Origin: Pagrus major
Taxonomy: Eukaryota; Chordata; Actinopteri; Spariformes; Sparidae
Assembly (NCBI RefSeq): GCF_040436345.1
Contig: NC_133232.1
Span: 7,141,001-7,205,000, forward strand
DNA: 64,000 bases
Direction of reading: 5' to 3'
Part shown: one piece after another, positions 33,901 to 45,198 of the stretch
How the letters are laid out: every line of letters begins with the position of its first letter
Position numbering within the stretch: the stretch's first letter is position 1
The notes under the pieces: generated by a model
The model's database searches: none
What the model saw: only the letters and a program-made list of their open reading frames with translations
Told to the model about the DNA's origin: nothing
Translations under genes and position numbers: made by a program

Positions 33901-36381
33901 TGCCAAGTATTTATTTCGAAGTGCCTGCCCTTTTCCAAACAGTTTCAAGTGGTGCTTGTGGTGAAACTTGACCAACCTGAAGTAAACATTGACAGGTCAA
34001 CTGAATGAAAACAGCGTAACAGTCATTATTACATCCACATTTAGTCAGAAACAGTTGAATATCATCCAGTTTTTAAACAGATGTTATCAATGAAGGTTTA
34101 TCAGACTGAAGATGAGGCAGTTGTGTGTGTATGTGTGTGTGCTTTTAACAGGAATTGTTGATCACCAGACTTTTACGTTGATTTAGCTCTCTTCATTAAC
34201 AGTTGAAATGGTGAAACAGGCAAAAAAATTATGACTCCTATTCTACTGTTATTGTTTCTTTTGCTTTTATGTGGTAGATAACCCTGCTTTAAATTTTGGA
34301 ACTACAGTTCCCATAATGCTTTGAGAGTAGTGCCAAATTAACCATTAGCCATTCCTGTTTGCAATACACCCATGACTGCACAGACAACTGTCACCTGATT
34401 ACTGTGAGACTGAAGAAACCTTAAAAACATGATGATTCTTAAGGAAGTCCTAGAGATAGAAGGAGCTCCTTTTCTTCTATGGTTTCTAAGCAGATTTATG
34501 GATTTTGTTTGTGTACGGAACTGAAACTACTAAAGGCTACTACTGTACTTCAAAATCAATCAGTGAAACATGTTGGACTAACTGCCAGTTATCATGTGAC
34601 AGGTTCATCTTTCAGTTTGGTTTCACCTCTGAGTCTCTGTCAGAATTTAGTTCTTCTGTATCTTAATCAATTGCACACAGAGCTGAGACAGAAGCATCCA
34701 GATAAAACCAGTTTAAAGTCAGTCACGCTCTGACGATGTTAGTGAACTCAACACATTCAACTCTAATCCAGTTTTGACGTGGAGCTAAAAAAGACATAAA
34801 TAAAAATGGACTTTGATTCGATTTCAATCTGAAGTCACTTTAACACATCTGAGAACACAGCTTTAATGCAGACGCTGTGATGTTTCTAATACTTGATTTT
34901 AACAGGGGAAATAACATTTGATACACTTCAAATTTTCATCTCATGATCAGAATTATTGTGTTGTTATTAGATTTACAAAAGAATCTGTCAGACCAGGGAG
35001 TGTTTAAAGTATCTCAGTGCTGATAAGCTGGTAGCTGAAAGTGAGGTTCAGATATAGAAACGTGTGCTTCAGTTTCAGAAGAACCGGTTCAGATTCCAAT
35101 GATGCTAAATATCATTCAACCCAAAGTATTTATATCGTTGATATGGGACAATTTTGACATTTGTGTTTATGTTTGTGGAAAGGTTTAAACTACCCCTCTG
35201 CAAATCTTGTTCAGTTTGGTTATTCTGATTGAGATGTCTATATGGAGCATTTTCATTCTGTTTGGGCTTTTAAACCGATTATAATCAGAATATTAGGCTC
35301 CATGTCAATGCAGTTTGTGTTTCAGGTGTGCCGTACCCCTCTCTGAATGATCACCTGAACACTCACCTGGATATCAACCTCAAGAACCAGTGTTCAGTTT
35401 GGCCACTGAGCTGTTGTTCGGTTGGTGCTGCTGATTTAGTTGCTGAAACTGTGATTTTAAAAAAAAAATGTAATCGTAGATTTATTAGAACGACTAGATA
35501 CCAAATGCAAAGATGGCGCCCATTCAGTCCAATGAAAACTGCTCAGCTTGTGCATACCAAAAAAATGTTTTCTAGCTCCCAGGTTTACATTAAGGAAAGG
35601 TTTTTTAAAATGTTACATCCATTGCAAGAGCATAAGAAATGAGAAATCAGGGAGGTGGATGTTAAAGTGTTTTTATTACAGAAGTTCAGCTGTTAAATTC
35701 ATGCCACCCACGTTGACCTCCTCGCAGTTGGCTTCCCAGCTATCTCTAACAGAGAAGAGGCTAAATTCCACGAGCCCACCAGAGCACACTGTGATCAATA
35801 AGTCTTACACACTTAGTGAGTCAACACATTTCAAAGGCTTACACATGTGATTGTTTTCACAGCCAACCATTAAAAATCCAGCTACCGGCTCACTTGCCAG
35901 GGCAGAGGCAACATAGAAAGACCAGAAAAAACAAAAGGCAAACAACAGAATAATCCCACGGCAAGAGCAGCTAACGCACCACTGATGCTCAGTCACATCG
36001 ATTTACTTCCCTTCACCTTCAACCCCGCTGGGAAGCAGCTCAGTTGTGTCTGGCCTCGGCATCTTCCCTACACACCAGCATGGAGTGAGCTGTGCACCTG
36101 CCTCACTCTAAACATCTCAAACCTGTGTTCCTAGGCCTCTATCCTGCAAACCCCACTAGATGGTGCACCTCTCCTTTTTTCTAAAACCACCATAGATCAA
36201 AAATCCATAATAGAAAGAGTCGTCAAGGTGTCCAAAAATGGAAGCAAGGCTGAGCGGTGCCGCTGTATCCAGGTCTAATTCATGATTTCAATTATATCTG
36301 GTGATACAGCTCTTCATCCTTTGACTTTGCTGACTGTCTCTGCAATTTGTTTTGCTCAGGTGTAGAGCAGTGTGAATATTT

Positions 36382-36395
36382 CTGCCCTCTAGTGG
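36382..36395 (-). promoter_or_regulatory. CTCF-like motif, minus orientation
   Basis: The minus strand reads CCACTAGAGGGCAG, a full match to the CTCF core CCASYAGRKGGCRS. Confidence 0.5.
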
Positions 36396-37626
36396 CCTCA
36401 ATCACACAATGCAGGTATAAGAAATGACATTATAAACCAAGTGTATTATTAATGTGCATGCGTATATGTATGTATGTCTGGTGTCCACATGCTGTGGTTT
36501 CAAATTAATGTCTCTCTGGTTAAAACGTTGCAGCTGCCACAGCGGTGCACTTCCTGTCTGAGATTAAGAGGAACAAGTGGCCTGCAGCTGCACCACTGTA
36601 ATCAAACTGCATGTATATCTATCTGTTAATCACTTGTTCTGAGTTCTCCTTTGAGAAATACCTGAACCACAAAGAGAGAAATTTAAATTTGGATAAATAA
36701 CACATGGTGTGTACAGTAGATATATCAGGATGTGTCCTTCAAAATAAAAGCCACATGCTGTGCAGCTGCTGGTTCAGAGCAGCCTTGTGTAGTTTTTTGG
36801 TTTTAGTTCAAGTATTGATGCTAACAGGAAGGTCACAGCATTACTGTTTAAGTTCTGTTCTTTACAAATACTCTAATGAGCAGGGGTCAGAGGTGAAAGC
36901 GTCCTTATGAAGAAAAAAGCTGATTGGCTTGTTGTGGTTTGTTTCTTCTCCGGAGGTTCAGTCGGTCTTTCATCTCTGATGGAACCACAAAAGAAACAGT
37001 TAATGAACGTTAGCAGACGCCGGCAGCCGATTTTCATCAGCAGGTTCAAAGGATCCACACGAGGCTGAAAACACATGTGATCCTGATTCTCTAATTCATT
37101 TTTATATTCCTGCACTGTTAAACCTCTTCAGTGAGCATTAAGGAGAACTGCCTCATGCATCACTGTTGAAGAAACTAGTTCACACAGCTCTTCAGTCACA
37201 TCCAGCTGCTTGACTTCACATCCTGGATGTGTGATTCCTCACTTTCCTCCATTTGTTTTCTGTTTTCTTGGCTGCTTCCTGTTAACATTCACTGCTGCAG
37301 CAACCTGAGAGCTGATTTTACACTAAAATGTCTTTGTCGTAATAAAGAAACCAGGACATTGTGTATTATTATGATTTCTTTAAGTTGTGTATTTTACATT
37401 TAGTTTGTGTTTGCTGCAGAAGGAAACTTGATCAATCACAAGGGATTGGAAGTGTTATGTTGTTTCTAAAGTTTGTTTACTCTGGTCTAGTGCTGTTTTC
37501 ATGGTTGCATATAGTTTAGTAGTAATACGTCTAGTGGCAGAAAGTGCAGAAATAACAGTATTTGTACTGTTAAGTGTCTCAGAAAATAATTTAGTGTGTA
37601 GTCACCAGATTTTTTCAGGGGAAATG

Positions 37627-37640
37627 CTGCCACCTTGTGG
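37627..37640 (-). promoter_or_regulatory. CTCF-like motif, minus orientation
   Basis: The minus strand reads CCACAAGGTGGCAG, a match to the CTCF core except for A at the degenerate Y position. It lies 1.2 kb from the previous motif and in the same orientation. Confidence 0.45.
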
Positions 37641-39607
37641 CGAAATGTGGAGCTGCTGATTCATTGTGATCAACACTGCTTGTCCTAGATACATGAGGAC
37701 TTATTTTTTATGATCAGTAAGACATATTACTGCTGACTTAAGATCATCGTCCTGCTGTTTTGTTGTAACATTGTGACCCTGTGTATAAAAAGTTAATAAT
37801 CAAACACAATAAGTGAAAACACCCTCAAACACATTGACAGCCTGATCCTGTTTCCACTTTTCATGCCTGTAACTTCATCTTCCATATTACACTCCAATTA
37901 ATCACTGGGTAAACTTAAACCAGAAACAGTAAACTTAACGTGGAAGACTTTTCTCTCAGTTCATGTCAGAACAATTAGCTTTTAAAACATGAACATTAAA
38001 GTAACTTTAAACATGAAAAAAAACACAATTCATTGGATAATGTTTATTAATAAAAACTGTACACTGTGTGGACACTGATCCCATCGTGTGTCATCAACAA
38101 ACAACACATCTGGCAATTTTTTGGCAAATTAAAATCAGAATGAACTAATACAATCAGTTACCAGTTATCTCTTTGTGTGTTTAAATCATTTCTTTTCAAC
38201 TCCTATGCATTTTATTGTAATCTGCAGATAAAGTTATTCATTCCAAAGATCAAATCAGGCACTTGGTAAAAACCAACAATCAAATCATTAAAAAGAAATA
38301 TGAAATAACATCTCTTATACATCGGCTTCTATCAGTTATCATAAATGAACTAGATGAGCTTAATTCCCAGCAAACCCTTTTTCAAACTTTGCGTTTTTTA
38401 AAGAAAAAAATCAAACAATGATCGAGGCAAAGAACCAAAAGCACTTTTTAAAAACAAATCTCAGCGTCACAGAAAGCACGAGCATTATTACTGTAAAAAC
38501 ATGTTAAAAAACAGCATGTCATCAGAAAGAAGTGTCAGCAGATTGTTCTTAAAACCAAATCATCACTTTCACTTCCAACAAAAACAAATGTTCCAGTGAT
38601 CTGAAACATCAGCAGGATGGTCCCGAAGTGTGATTCAGCAGCGAGACGTGGAGGTTTGTGTGATGAGATGAACACAGTCTGTTTTTTTGGCATTAAAATC
38701 TCTCCCTCTTCTGGTCCTACTGCAACTGTGATCATTCCACATAAGAGTGGAACAAATGTAAAATCTGACTTTTAGTTTCAACCACTGCAGAAATGAGACA
38801 GAATCTGTGACGATCTCTACAAAGAAAACAATTATAAAGTGATTTATTATATATTTATTATGTATGATTTTTCAAAAGGCATAATGTGTTCTTGATTAAA
38901 ACCCATTAGAGGCAAAAAATATTAATTAATATTTCTATATGTTTTTCTTGGATTTACTTTTTTGTCTATGTTTTGTTCACTAATCTAAGAGCCCTGGAAA
39001 CATAACAGTTTATATTCTAATATAAGTTGAATTAAACATCTTTATTGTTTAAAGAAATTCATTCAATCATTTATATGTTAAAGAAATTAAAATATAACCC
39101 TTTCACTTCCTGTTTTCCATAATTGTGAATTCACCCCAAACTAAAAAATACTATTTTGAATATGTCAATATTGTACATTAATTCATTTATCATGTTGCAA
39201 CTCTGAAAAGTCCTCAGTCATCTGTTCCTTTTGGCTCTTAGCGCTTGCAGTTGTGCATGAATTGACAAAATAAAAATATTATTCTATGAAATATTTATTC
39301 TATTAATCATTTACATTATTTATTTATTTTTAGTTTTCTGAGCTACAGGCCTTTTCTAGTTTAGGTTTTATCTTGAATCAGATTATATTTCAGTAACTTG
39401 TAACAGTTCGGTTCTAGTTTTAGCAGTATGTAACGATTCATCTATTTGGCATTAGCAGGCTACCGTACTTTTGGTCGACTGCCCTGACTGTCAGCAGTTC
39501 TGCGTCTTTCTTCTCTTACAGAAAACAGAAAGATGTTCCTGAATGTAAAGTTGTTGGTTAAAATCTAATAAACTCTCTACTGCCAAGGTGCCACAGGGCA
39601 AGGCTAA

Positions 39608-40510
39608 CCCCCAACGCTGACATCAACAGATGACAGGGAGGATGGAGCGGCGGCTCCAGCACCGGTGAGCTCAACGCCACTCAAGCCGAGGGAATCCTGG
39701 TCAGTGGTGACCAGAGGCGCGGGGGCTCGTCCATCTCCACCTGCTCCGCCTCCGGATCTCCCACTGGAGAACAGGTACGACATCCTAAGCCTGCAGGACT
39801 TCCCTCCCATGGGAGCATGTCCCAGCTCGCCCCCGGGACCTGTCCACCCAGCTGGTCTTGGTTCTCGCCAGCTCAGGAGCCGCGGTCCGCGCGTCCAGCC
39901 TGGCCCCTCCTCCCCATCTCGCCCAGGAGGAACCGCGGGTCGGCGCCACCAACTCCGGGTCCCATCCCCCCAGCGGCGCACCTCCAGGCGGCCCGCGGAG
40001 CACCGCACCCCCTCCGTGCTGGTCGTCGGGACCTCGATGGTCAGGCACGTGACGGTGCATGGCGGCCGGACCTTCTGCCACCCTGGAGCCCGCGTCAAGG
40101 AGGTTGAGTCCTCTGCCCTCCAGCTGTGTGCTCAGCACAGCTCGGCCACCACGCTGGTTCTGGAGGCCGGAATTAATGATCTCAGAGACCAGCAGTCCGA
40201 GATCCTCAAGCAGGATTTCAGGTCCATGATGGACCGCCTGCTGGACACGGGGAAGCGGCTAATTATTTCCGGCCCGCTCCCCCCGCCGCGCTATGGTGAC
40301 GTCACCACCAGTCGCCTCCGCCAGCTGCACCTGTGGCTGAAGGGATACTGCCTTGATAAAAGTATTCCATATGTGGACAATTTTATCGCTTTTTTAAACA
40401 GACCCCACCTTTTTAAACCAGACGGCCTACACCCGAATCAGGAGGGGTCAAGGCTTTTATCAGTCAACACTAACCTGACTGTCCGGTCCTGCACCACAAC
40501 CACCTCCTGA
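39608..40510 (+). CDS. LINE ORF1 with SGNH esterase-like domain
   Basis: The frame is open from 39608 (after a TAA) to a TGA at 40508-40510. The first ATG in frame is only at 39809, so the N terminus is lost, or starts at a non-ATG codon such as GTG 39665. A Pro/Arg-rich N-terminal half, likely nucleic-acid binding, is followed by an SGNH/GDSL hydrolase-like domain. Counted from GTG 39665 its blocks are VVGTSMVRHV (Ser124), AGINDL (Asn171) and KPDGLHPNQEG (Asp253, His256). Esterase domains in ORF1 are an established trait of CR1-like LINEs. The frame continues past the stop directly into ORF2. Confidence 0.82.
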   Translation, partial: PPTLTSTDDREDGAAAPAPVSSTPLKPRESWSVVTRGAGARPSPPAPPPDLPLENRYDILSLQDFPPMGACPSSPPGPVHPAGLGSRQLRSRGPRVQPGPSSPSRPGGTAGRRHQLRVPSPQRRTSRRPAEHRTPSVLVVGTSMVRHVTVHGGRTFCHPGARVKEVESSALQLCAQHSSATTLVLEAGINDLRDQQSEILKQDFRSMMDRLLDTGKRLIISGPLPPPRYGDVTTSRLRQLHLWLKGYCLDKSIPYVDNFIAFLNRPHLFKPDGLHPNQEGSRLLSVNTNLTVRSCTTTTS

Positions 40511-43500
40511 CTCATTGCACCCATACACAGGCCCTCTGCACCTCACTCACACTCACCTCCACCCCCCCCTACCTACATCATACATGCCCCTCCCTCAGTG
40601 ACCCCAGTGGCACAGGACAATATCTACACAATAGAAACCATAATATCACACAGACAAACGAAACCCAGGACTGTTTTTAGACCAAACTGTGTTCTTAACA
40701 TTCCATTTGAAAAAAGTGATGAACGCACGTTCAGCACAGATGTTAAAATGGCTGTGCTGAACGTGCGCTCTCTTTTAAACAAATATTTTATTATAAATGA
40801 TATAATTTTAGATAAAAACCTGGACATCATTTTCCTTACAGAGACATGGCTGGGCACTGACGCACCTGTTGTTCTCACCGAGGCTTCCCCACCAAATTTT
40901 AACTTTTTATTTTCTACTAGGGGGTGCAGAAGAGGGGGCGGTACTGCTTCGATTGCAAAGACCAACATGCATACAAACAAAGTCAATTTTACCAGCTACA
41001 CATCATTTGAATATCATGCCTTCGTTTGTAGCAGCCCGCCTATCCTCTGTATAACTATCTACCGACCACCCCAGTATTCCACTTCTTTTATTAATGAATT
41101 TTCAGAGCTTTTATCAATTATTCATACCTCTTTTAACAGAATTTTAATAACCGGTTATTTTAATTTACACGTCGACATCTCCTCAGACTTACTGTCTAGA
41201 GAATTTTTAAACCTTTTACACTGCCTCGATTTTAAGCAACATGTCACGCAGCCGACCCACAGCAGGGGGCACACCTTGGACCTGGTTATATCTTATGGTC
41301 TGTCCATTGGTGCGCCCTCTGTTGTGGACCTGGCTGTGTCTGACCATTTTTGTGTGTTTTTTACAATCACCAGTTTTAACCAGCGAGAGGCCCCTGTGGG
41401 AACAGTGAGGAAACGCTACCTAACTTCTGAAGTGGCTGCAAATTTTATCCAGATCTTACAGAGCACTCCTGCCGAAATTCTACCAGCACCCTGCGATTTT
41501 ATTACTGACAACTTCAACAACAAAATAAAGACAACACTGGACTCAGTGGCTCCACTTTTTATCAAAACAGTTAAAACAAGATCTACACCCCCGTGGAGAA
41601 CTGAGGATATCAAAAAACTAAAAAGGGAATGCAGGAGTGCTGAAAGGAGATGGAGGAAATCCAAGTTGACAGTTCACTATGACATACTACGTCAACGACT
41701 CAAAATTTACAATAACACAGTCAAACAAGCAAGAATCTCCCACTTCCAAAACCTAATCCATGACCATAAAAATAACCCCAAATTCTTATTCTCCACAATC
41801 GATCTTTTAACAAACAAAACTTTTAAAAGATCCTCCAGGATACCAGATGATGCCCTCTGCGAGGATTTTGCAGACCACTTCAGAAGAAAAATCAATGACA
41901 TCAGATCCAGTCTTTTATCCCAACAGCTTTTAACATCTGGATCATTGCTTTTACCTGAGGAAACACTTGAGAGTTTTGCCCTGGTTGATGCGAGGACACT
42001 TGGTCGAGTTTTCTCCCAGGTAAAGCCCACAACCTGCCTTTTAGATCCCATTCCCACACCGTTTTTTAAAACACTCTATGAATTCTTTGAGGAACATCTG
42101 CTGTATTTGGTGAATTGCTCTCTTCAGACGGGTGTCTTCCCCACCTCCTTTAAAACGGCGGTGGTGAAGCCCCTTCTGAAGAAGAGTGACTTAGACCCCA
42201 ATGTTTTAAACAACTACCGGCCTGTATCCAACTTACCATTTTTAAGTAAAATTTTAGAAAAACTTGTTTCTAATCAAGTAAATGAATTTTTAAACTCAAA
42301 ACATATTTTAGAGTCTCATCAGTCTGGTTTTAGGATGAACCACAGTACAGAGACAGCACTTTTAAAGATTTTAAATGACATCAGGTGTAATTTAGATAAC
42401 AACAAACTCACAGTCTTGGTACTACTGGATCTAACAGCCGCCTTCGATACAGTAGACCATCACATTTTATTAAATAGACTGAGGAACCTGGTTGGCCTCT
42501 CTGGTACTGTTTTTAACTGGTTCACATCCTACCTCACTGATCGAAGTTTCTTTGTTAGTATGGATACATGTTCCTCAAGAACCCATAAGATAAAGTGTGG
42601 GGTTCCCCAAGGGTCAATTTTAGGTCCAACTCTTTTTAATCTTTACATGCTTCCCCTTGGGGACGTCATCAGGAGGCATGGCATCAACTTCCATAGTTAT
42701 GCTGATGATACACAACTGTACATTGCCGCGTCTCCTGATGACACAGGGCCAATTGATGCCCTTTTTAACTGTATTTTAGACATTAGGTCATGGATGGCAG
42801 CAAACTTCCTACAGCTCAACCAGGACAAAACAGAGGTTTTAGTCATTGGTCCTGAAGGCCAGAGAGAGAAACTTTTACCAAAGCTACAGGATTTTAAACC
42901 CTCAAAATCAGTAAAAAATCTTTTTGACTCTGACCTCACTTTTATTCCACACATCAAAAGCATAACAAAGATAGGTTTTTACCATCTTAAAAATATAGCC
43001 AGAGTCCGCCCGTTTCTCTCCCAGGCCAGCACGGAGGTGCTGATGCATGCTTTTATCTCTTGTCGTTTAGATTATTGTAATGCCCTGCTCTCTGGTCTTC
43101 CCAAAAAGAGTTTGCATAACTTACAATTATTACAAAACTCAGCTGCTCGAGTGCTGACGAAGACCAGAGGGCGGGAGCATATTACGCCTGTTTTAAAATC
43201 GCTGCATTGGCTCCCTGTGCGCTTCAGGATTAATTTTAAGGTTCTTTTACTTGTTTTTAAGTGTCTTAACGGTCTTGGGTCTTCTTATCTATCTGCATTA
43301 CTTTTACCCTATCAACCCTCGCGGACCCTGAGGTCCTCCGGTGCTGGCCTTTTAACGATACCACAAGTTAGAACTAGAACACACGGGGAGGCGGCATTCA
43401 GTTATTATGGCCCCCGATTGTGGAACAGCCTCCCGGAGAACCTCAGGGCCGCAGAGAATGTTGATGTTTTTAAAAAGAGACTCAAGACCCATCTTTTTAA

Positions 43501-43516
43501 TCAGGCATTTAATTGA
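40511..43516 (+). CDS. LINE ORF2: APE endonuclease and reverse transcriptase
   Basis: The frame is open from just after the ORF1 stop. The first ATG is 40748, at the start of the endonuclease (AVLNVRSLLNK, TETWL, IYRPP, SDHFCVFF). Reverse transcriptase motifs follow: NNYRPVSNLPFLSK, LLDLTAAFDTVDH (first Asp codon 42446), GVPQGSILGP and YADDTQLY (42698). The C-terminal block SYYGPRLWNSLPENLR is typical of teleost L2-like elements. Two defects are visible. The conserved GDFN endonuclease motif reads GYFN (TAT at 41156-41158). Nine bases are missing near 42921, removing Gly-Val-Ile from the NLGVIFD motif that copy 2 keeps. Confidence 0.92.
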   Translation, partial: LIAPIHRPSAPHSHSPPPPPTYIIHAPPSVTPVAQDNIYTIETIISHRQTKPRTVFRPNCVLNIPFEKSDERTFSTDVKMAVLNVRSLLNKYFIINDIILDKNLDIIFLTETWLGTDAPVVLTEASPPNFNFLFSTRGCRRGGGTASIAKTNMHTNKVNFTSYTSFEYHAFVCSSPPILCITIYRPPQYSTSFINEFSELLSIIHTSFNRILITGYFNLHVDISSDLLSREFLNLLHCLDFKQHVTQPTHSRGHTLDLVISYGLSIGAPSVVDLAVSDHFCVFFTITSFNQREAPVGTVRKRYLTSEVAANFIQILQSTPAEILPAPCDFITDNFNNKIKTTLDSVAPLFIKTVKTRSTPPWRTEDIKKLKRECRSAERRWRKSKLTVHYDILRQRLKIYNNTVKQARISHFQNLIHDHKNNPKFLFSTIDLLTNKTFKRSSRIPDDALCEDFADHFRRKINDIRSSLLSQQLLTSGSLLLPEETLESFALVDARTLGRVFSQVKPTTCLLDPIPTPFFKTLYEFFEEHLLYLVNCSLQTGVFPTSFKTAVVKPLLKKSDLDPNVLNNYRPVSNLPFLSKILEKLVSNQVNEFLNSKHILESHQSGFRMNHSTETALLKILNDIRCNLDNNKLTVLVLLDLTAAFDTVDHHILLNRLRNLVGLSGTVFNWFTSYLTDRSFFVSMDTCSSRTHKIKCGVPQGSILGPTLFNLYMLPLGDVIRRHGINFHSYADDTQLYIAASPDDTGPIDALFNCILDIRSWMAANFLQLNQDKTEVLVIGPEGQREKLLPKLQDFKPSKSVKNLFDSDLTFIPHIKSITKIGFYHLKNIARVRPFLSQASTEVLMHAFISCRLDYCNALLSGLPKKSLHNLQLLQNSAARVLTKTRGREHITPVLKSLHWLPVRFRINFKVLLLVFKCLNGLGSSYLSALLLPYQPSRTLRSSGAGLLTIPQVRTRTHGEAAFSYYGPRLWNSLPENLRAAENVDVFKKRLKTHLFNQAFN

Positions 43517-44250
43517 GCTCATTTAACTCTTTCTAATTACCGACATTTTTTATTATTTATTTATTTATTTTTTATTATTATTATTCTATTTTATATTAAT
43601 TCTTAGTTAAGCCAATCCTGTTTTATTACTTACTTGTTTTATCTCAATGTTTTATTTCAATGTTTTAGTCGTTATTTATGGTCTATTATATACATTATAT
43701 TGTTCTATTCCCTCAGTTTTAGCTTCTATACCTTTTATCTTATTTTACTGTTTTAGCCCCTCGATTCTCCAGTGTTTCCTCCTGGGGGCCTACCACACCG
43801 GGAGTTGCTTCTGGTCCACCGTTGGGGGTGCTGTCCCGAGGACGGCCCTGGCCGGAGTGGCGGGAGAGCTTTGCGCCTTGGTGTGGAGCCTCCTGTCCAC
43901 CTGGGCTGGGACGGTCCTTTTGGTGGCGCCCCTGCAGTCATGGACCTTGATTCCTCTCGGTGTGCACGGCCCCCAAAGGTAGCTGTTCCTCACCTCTGAT
44001 CTTTGTGCCGAGCCATGTCTCCTTAGCAATAACTAGTGTATGTCTGTGGGTGTGTGTATGTTTGTGTGTGTGGGGGTGTATGTATGTCAGTATGTCTATG
44101 TATGTACATGAGTGTGTATGTAACTGTGTATCTGTGTGTATGTTTATGGGTGTGGGAGGCTTGGGGTTTTTATGATGTTGTCTTGCTCTGTTTGTTTGTT
44201 TTTAACCTCTGTGAGGCACTTTGTGCTGCAAAACTGCATGAAAAGTGCCA

Positions 44251-44281
<31 letters not shown>

Positions 44282-44933
44282 TTTGACAGTAAAAGCAGCT
44301 GAAAAAAGAGCAGTTTTCTGTCTGTTTTTACAGGAAGAATAAAGGCTGTAGAGCTGTAGTGAGAGCAGATCTGAGGTTTTTGATTTTCTCTCCGTTTCCT
44401 GTGTTGACATGAAATTACAACATTTCCCTGCGAGAGACACCTCAGCTCAAAGTCACACAGCCTGATCATATCTACATAAACCTTTCACAGTACAAACTGT
44501 TAGTCATACTGTGGTTTTTTAAAATGCGTATGACTTCCTGCAAAAAACTTTTTTTGAGATCAAATGTCTGAGATAAAAAGGGACATGCTGATAGCTTTTC
44601 TCAGAAATATGTGAATGTGAAATTCTTATCATTTTTCTTCAGTTTCGATAAAATCTCAGCTTATGAAAACATGTCCGTCACTCATTATTCATGTTCACTT
44701 ATTAAATGGCACCATGTTTGGCTGCAGCAGGTGAAGTGAAGCATAAGAATACATAAAGAATTTAAAGAATGCTTCCTGGTGGCTCAGGTGGATCTGGAGG
44801 AAAAAGGAAAAGCTTCACTTTCATGCAAACTAGCTGCAATAGTCTGAAGAGTCATAAAGAGTCATAAAATGTCAAATATTTTCCATCTTGTTTTTCTCAT
44901 TGTCATCACAACCTTTTATAAACCTCTGTGAGG

Positions 44934-44939
44934 TTTATT
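44934..44939 (-). promoter_or_regulatory. Candidate gm2a polyadenylation signal
   Basis: The plus strand reads TTTATT, which is AATAAA on the gene strand, 104 bases past the gm2a stop. It is the first canonical hexamer downstream. Confidence 0.55.
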
Positions 44940-45042
44940 AGACTCTGAACTTTGTGCAACATCTGCTTTCGTTTCCCAATTTTCAGTTGTTTTTAAGTGC
45001 AAGTAAATAAAAACCTGAACCCCGACAGTTTCAGTTCTTGGT

Positions 45043-45198
45043 TCAGTTGGAGTGAAGAGACAGAGCCAATTTGAGGCAGCCCAGCTCTTTGTCCTGGCTG
45101 CCCAGGACGCCCTGCACACGGTAGTTCCCGTTAGTCAGCCAGTAGGGCAGATCCATGTCAGGCACGTAGAAGTCGGACTTAGGCAGAGAGTACGAGCC
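45043..45198 (-). CDS. gm2a: gm2a exon 4
   Basis: This exon is 156 bp (51 codons and a TGA stop), with acceptor CTCCTCAG. It encodes [33 protein letters not shown] and a tail with the eighth cysteine (LGCLKL). The block matches the family C terminus in length and motif order. Confidence 0.94.
   Translation of the reverse strand, partial: GSYSLPKSDFYVPDMDLPYWLTNGNYRVQGVLGSQDKELGCLKLALSLHSN

Larger units (their letters stand above)
31260..39589. other. Gene-poor spacer
   Basis: Only short frames without recognisable products occur. The spacer contains the two minus-strand CTCF-like motifs, small CA/GT runs (32018-32062, 34120-34140) and stretches that are probably diverged repeats (33520-34030, 35480-36260), which I could not assign. 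Confidence 0.55.
39590..44286 (+). mobile_element. Nearly full-length L2/CR1-group LINE, copy 1
   Basis: This is a non-LTR retrotransposon with an esterase-like ORF1 (39608-40510), an endonuclease/reverse transcriptase ORF2 (40511-43516) and an AT-rich 3' UTR with TG-rich runs. It ends in a short ATTTG repeat tail (about 44264-44286). The esterase ORF1 and simple-repeat tail fit the CR1/L2 group. The 5' edge is judged from a jump to GC-rich sequence near 39590 and is uncertain; no target-site duplication was seen. The 3' 1.7 kb is nearly identical to copy 2 at 50790, which implies recent activity. Two lesions in ORF2 suggest this copy is no longer competent. Confidence 0.9.

Noticed and set aside
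39604..40098. 164-codon frame antisense to the LINE ORF1
   Set aside because: The GC-rich composition of ORF1 removes stops on the other strand; the sense protein has the esterase motifs.
43647..43982. 111-codon frame after the LINE ORF2 (also at 51869)
   Set aside because: It lies in the LINE 3' UTR and is present only because both copies share that sequence.
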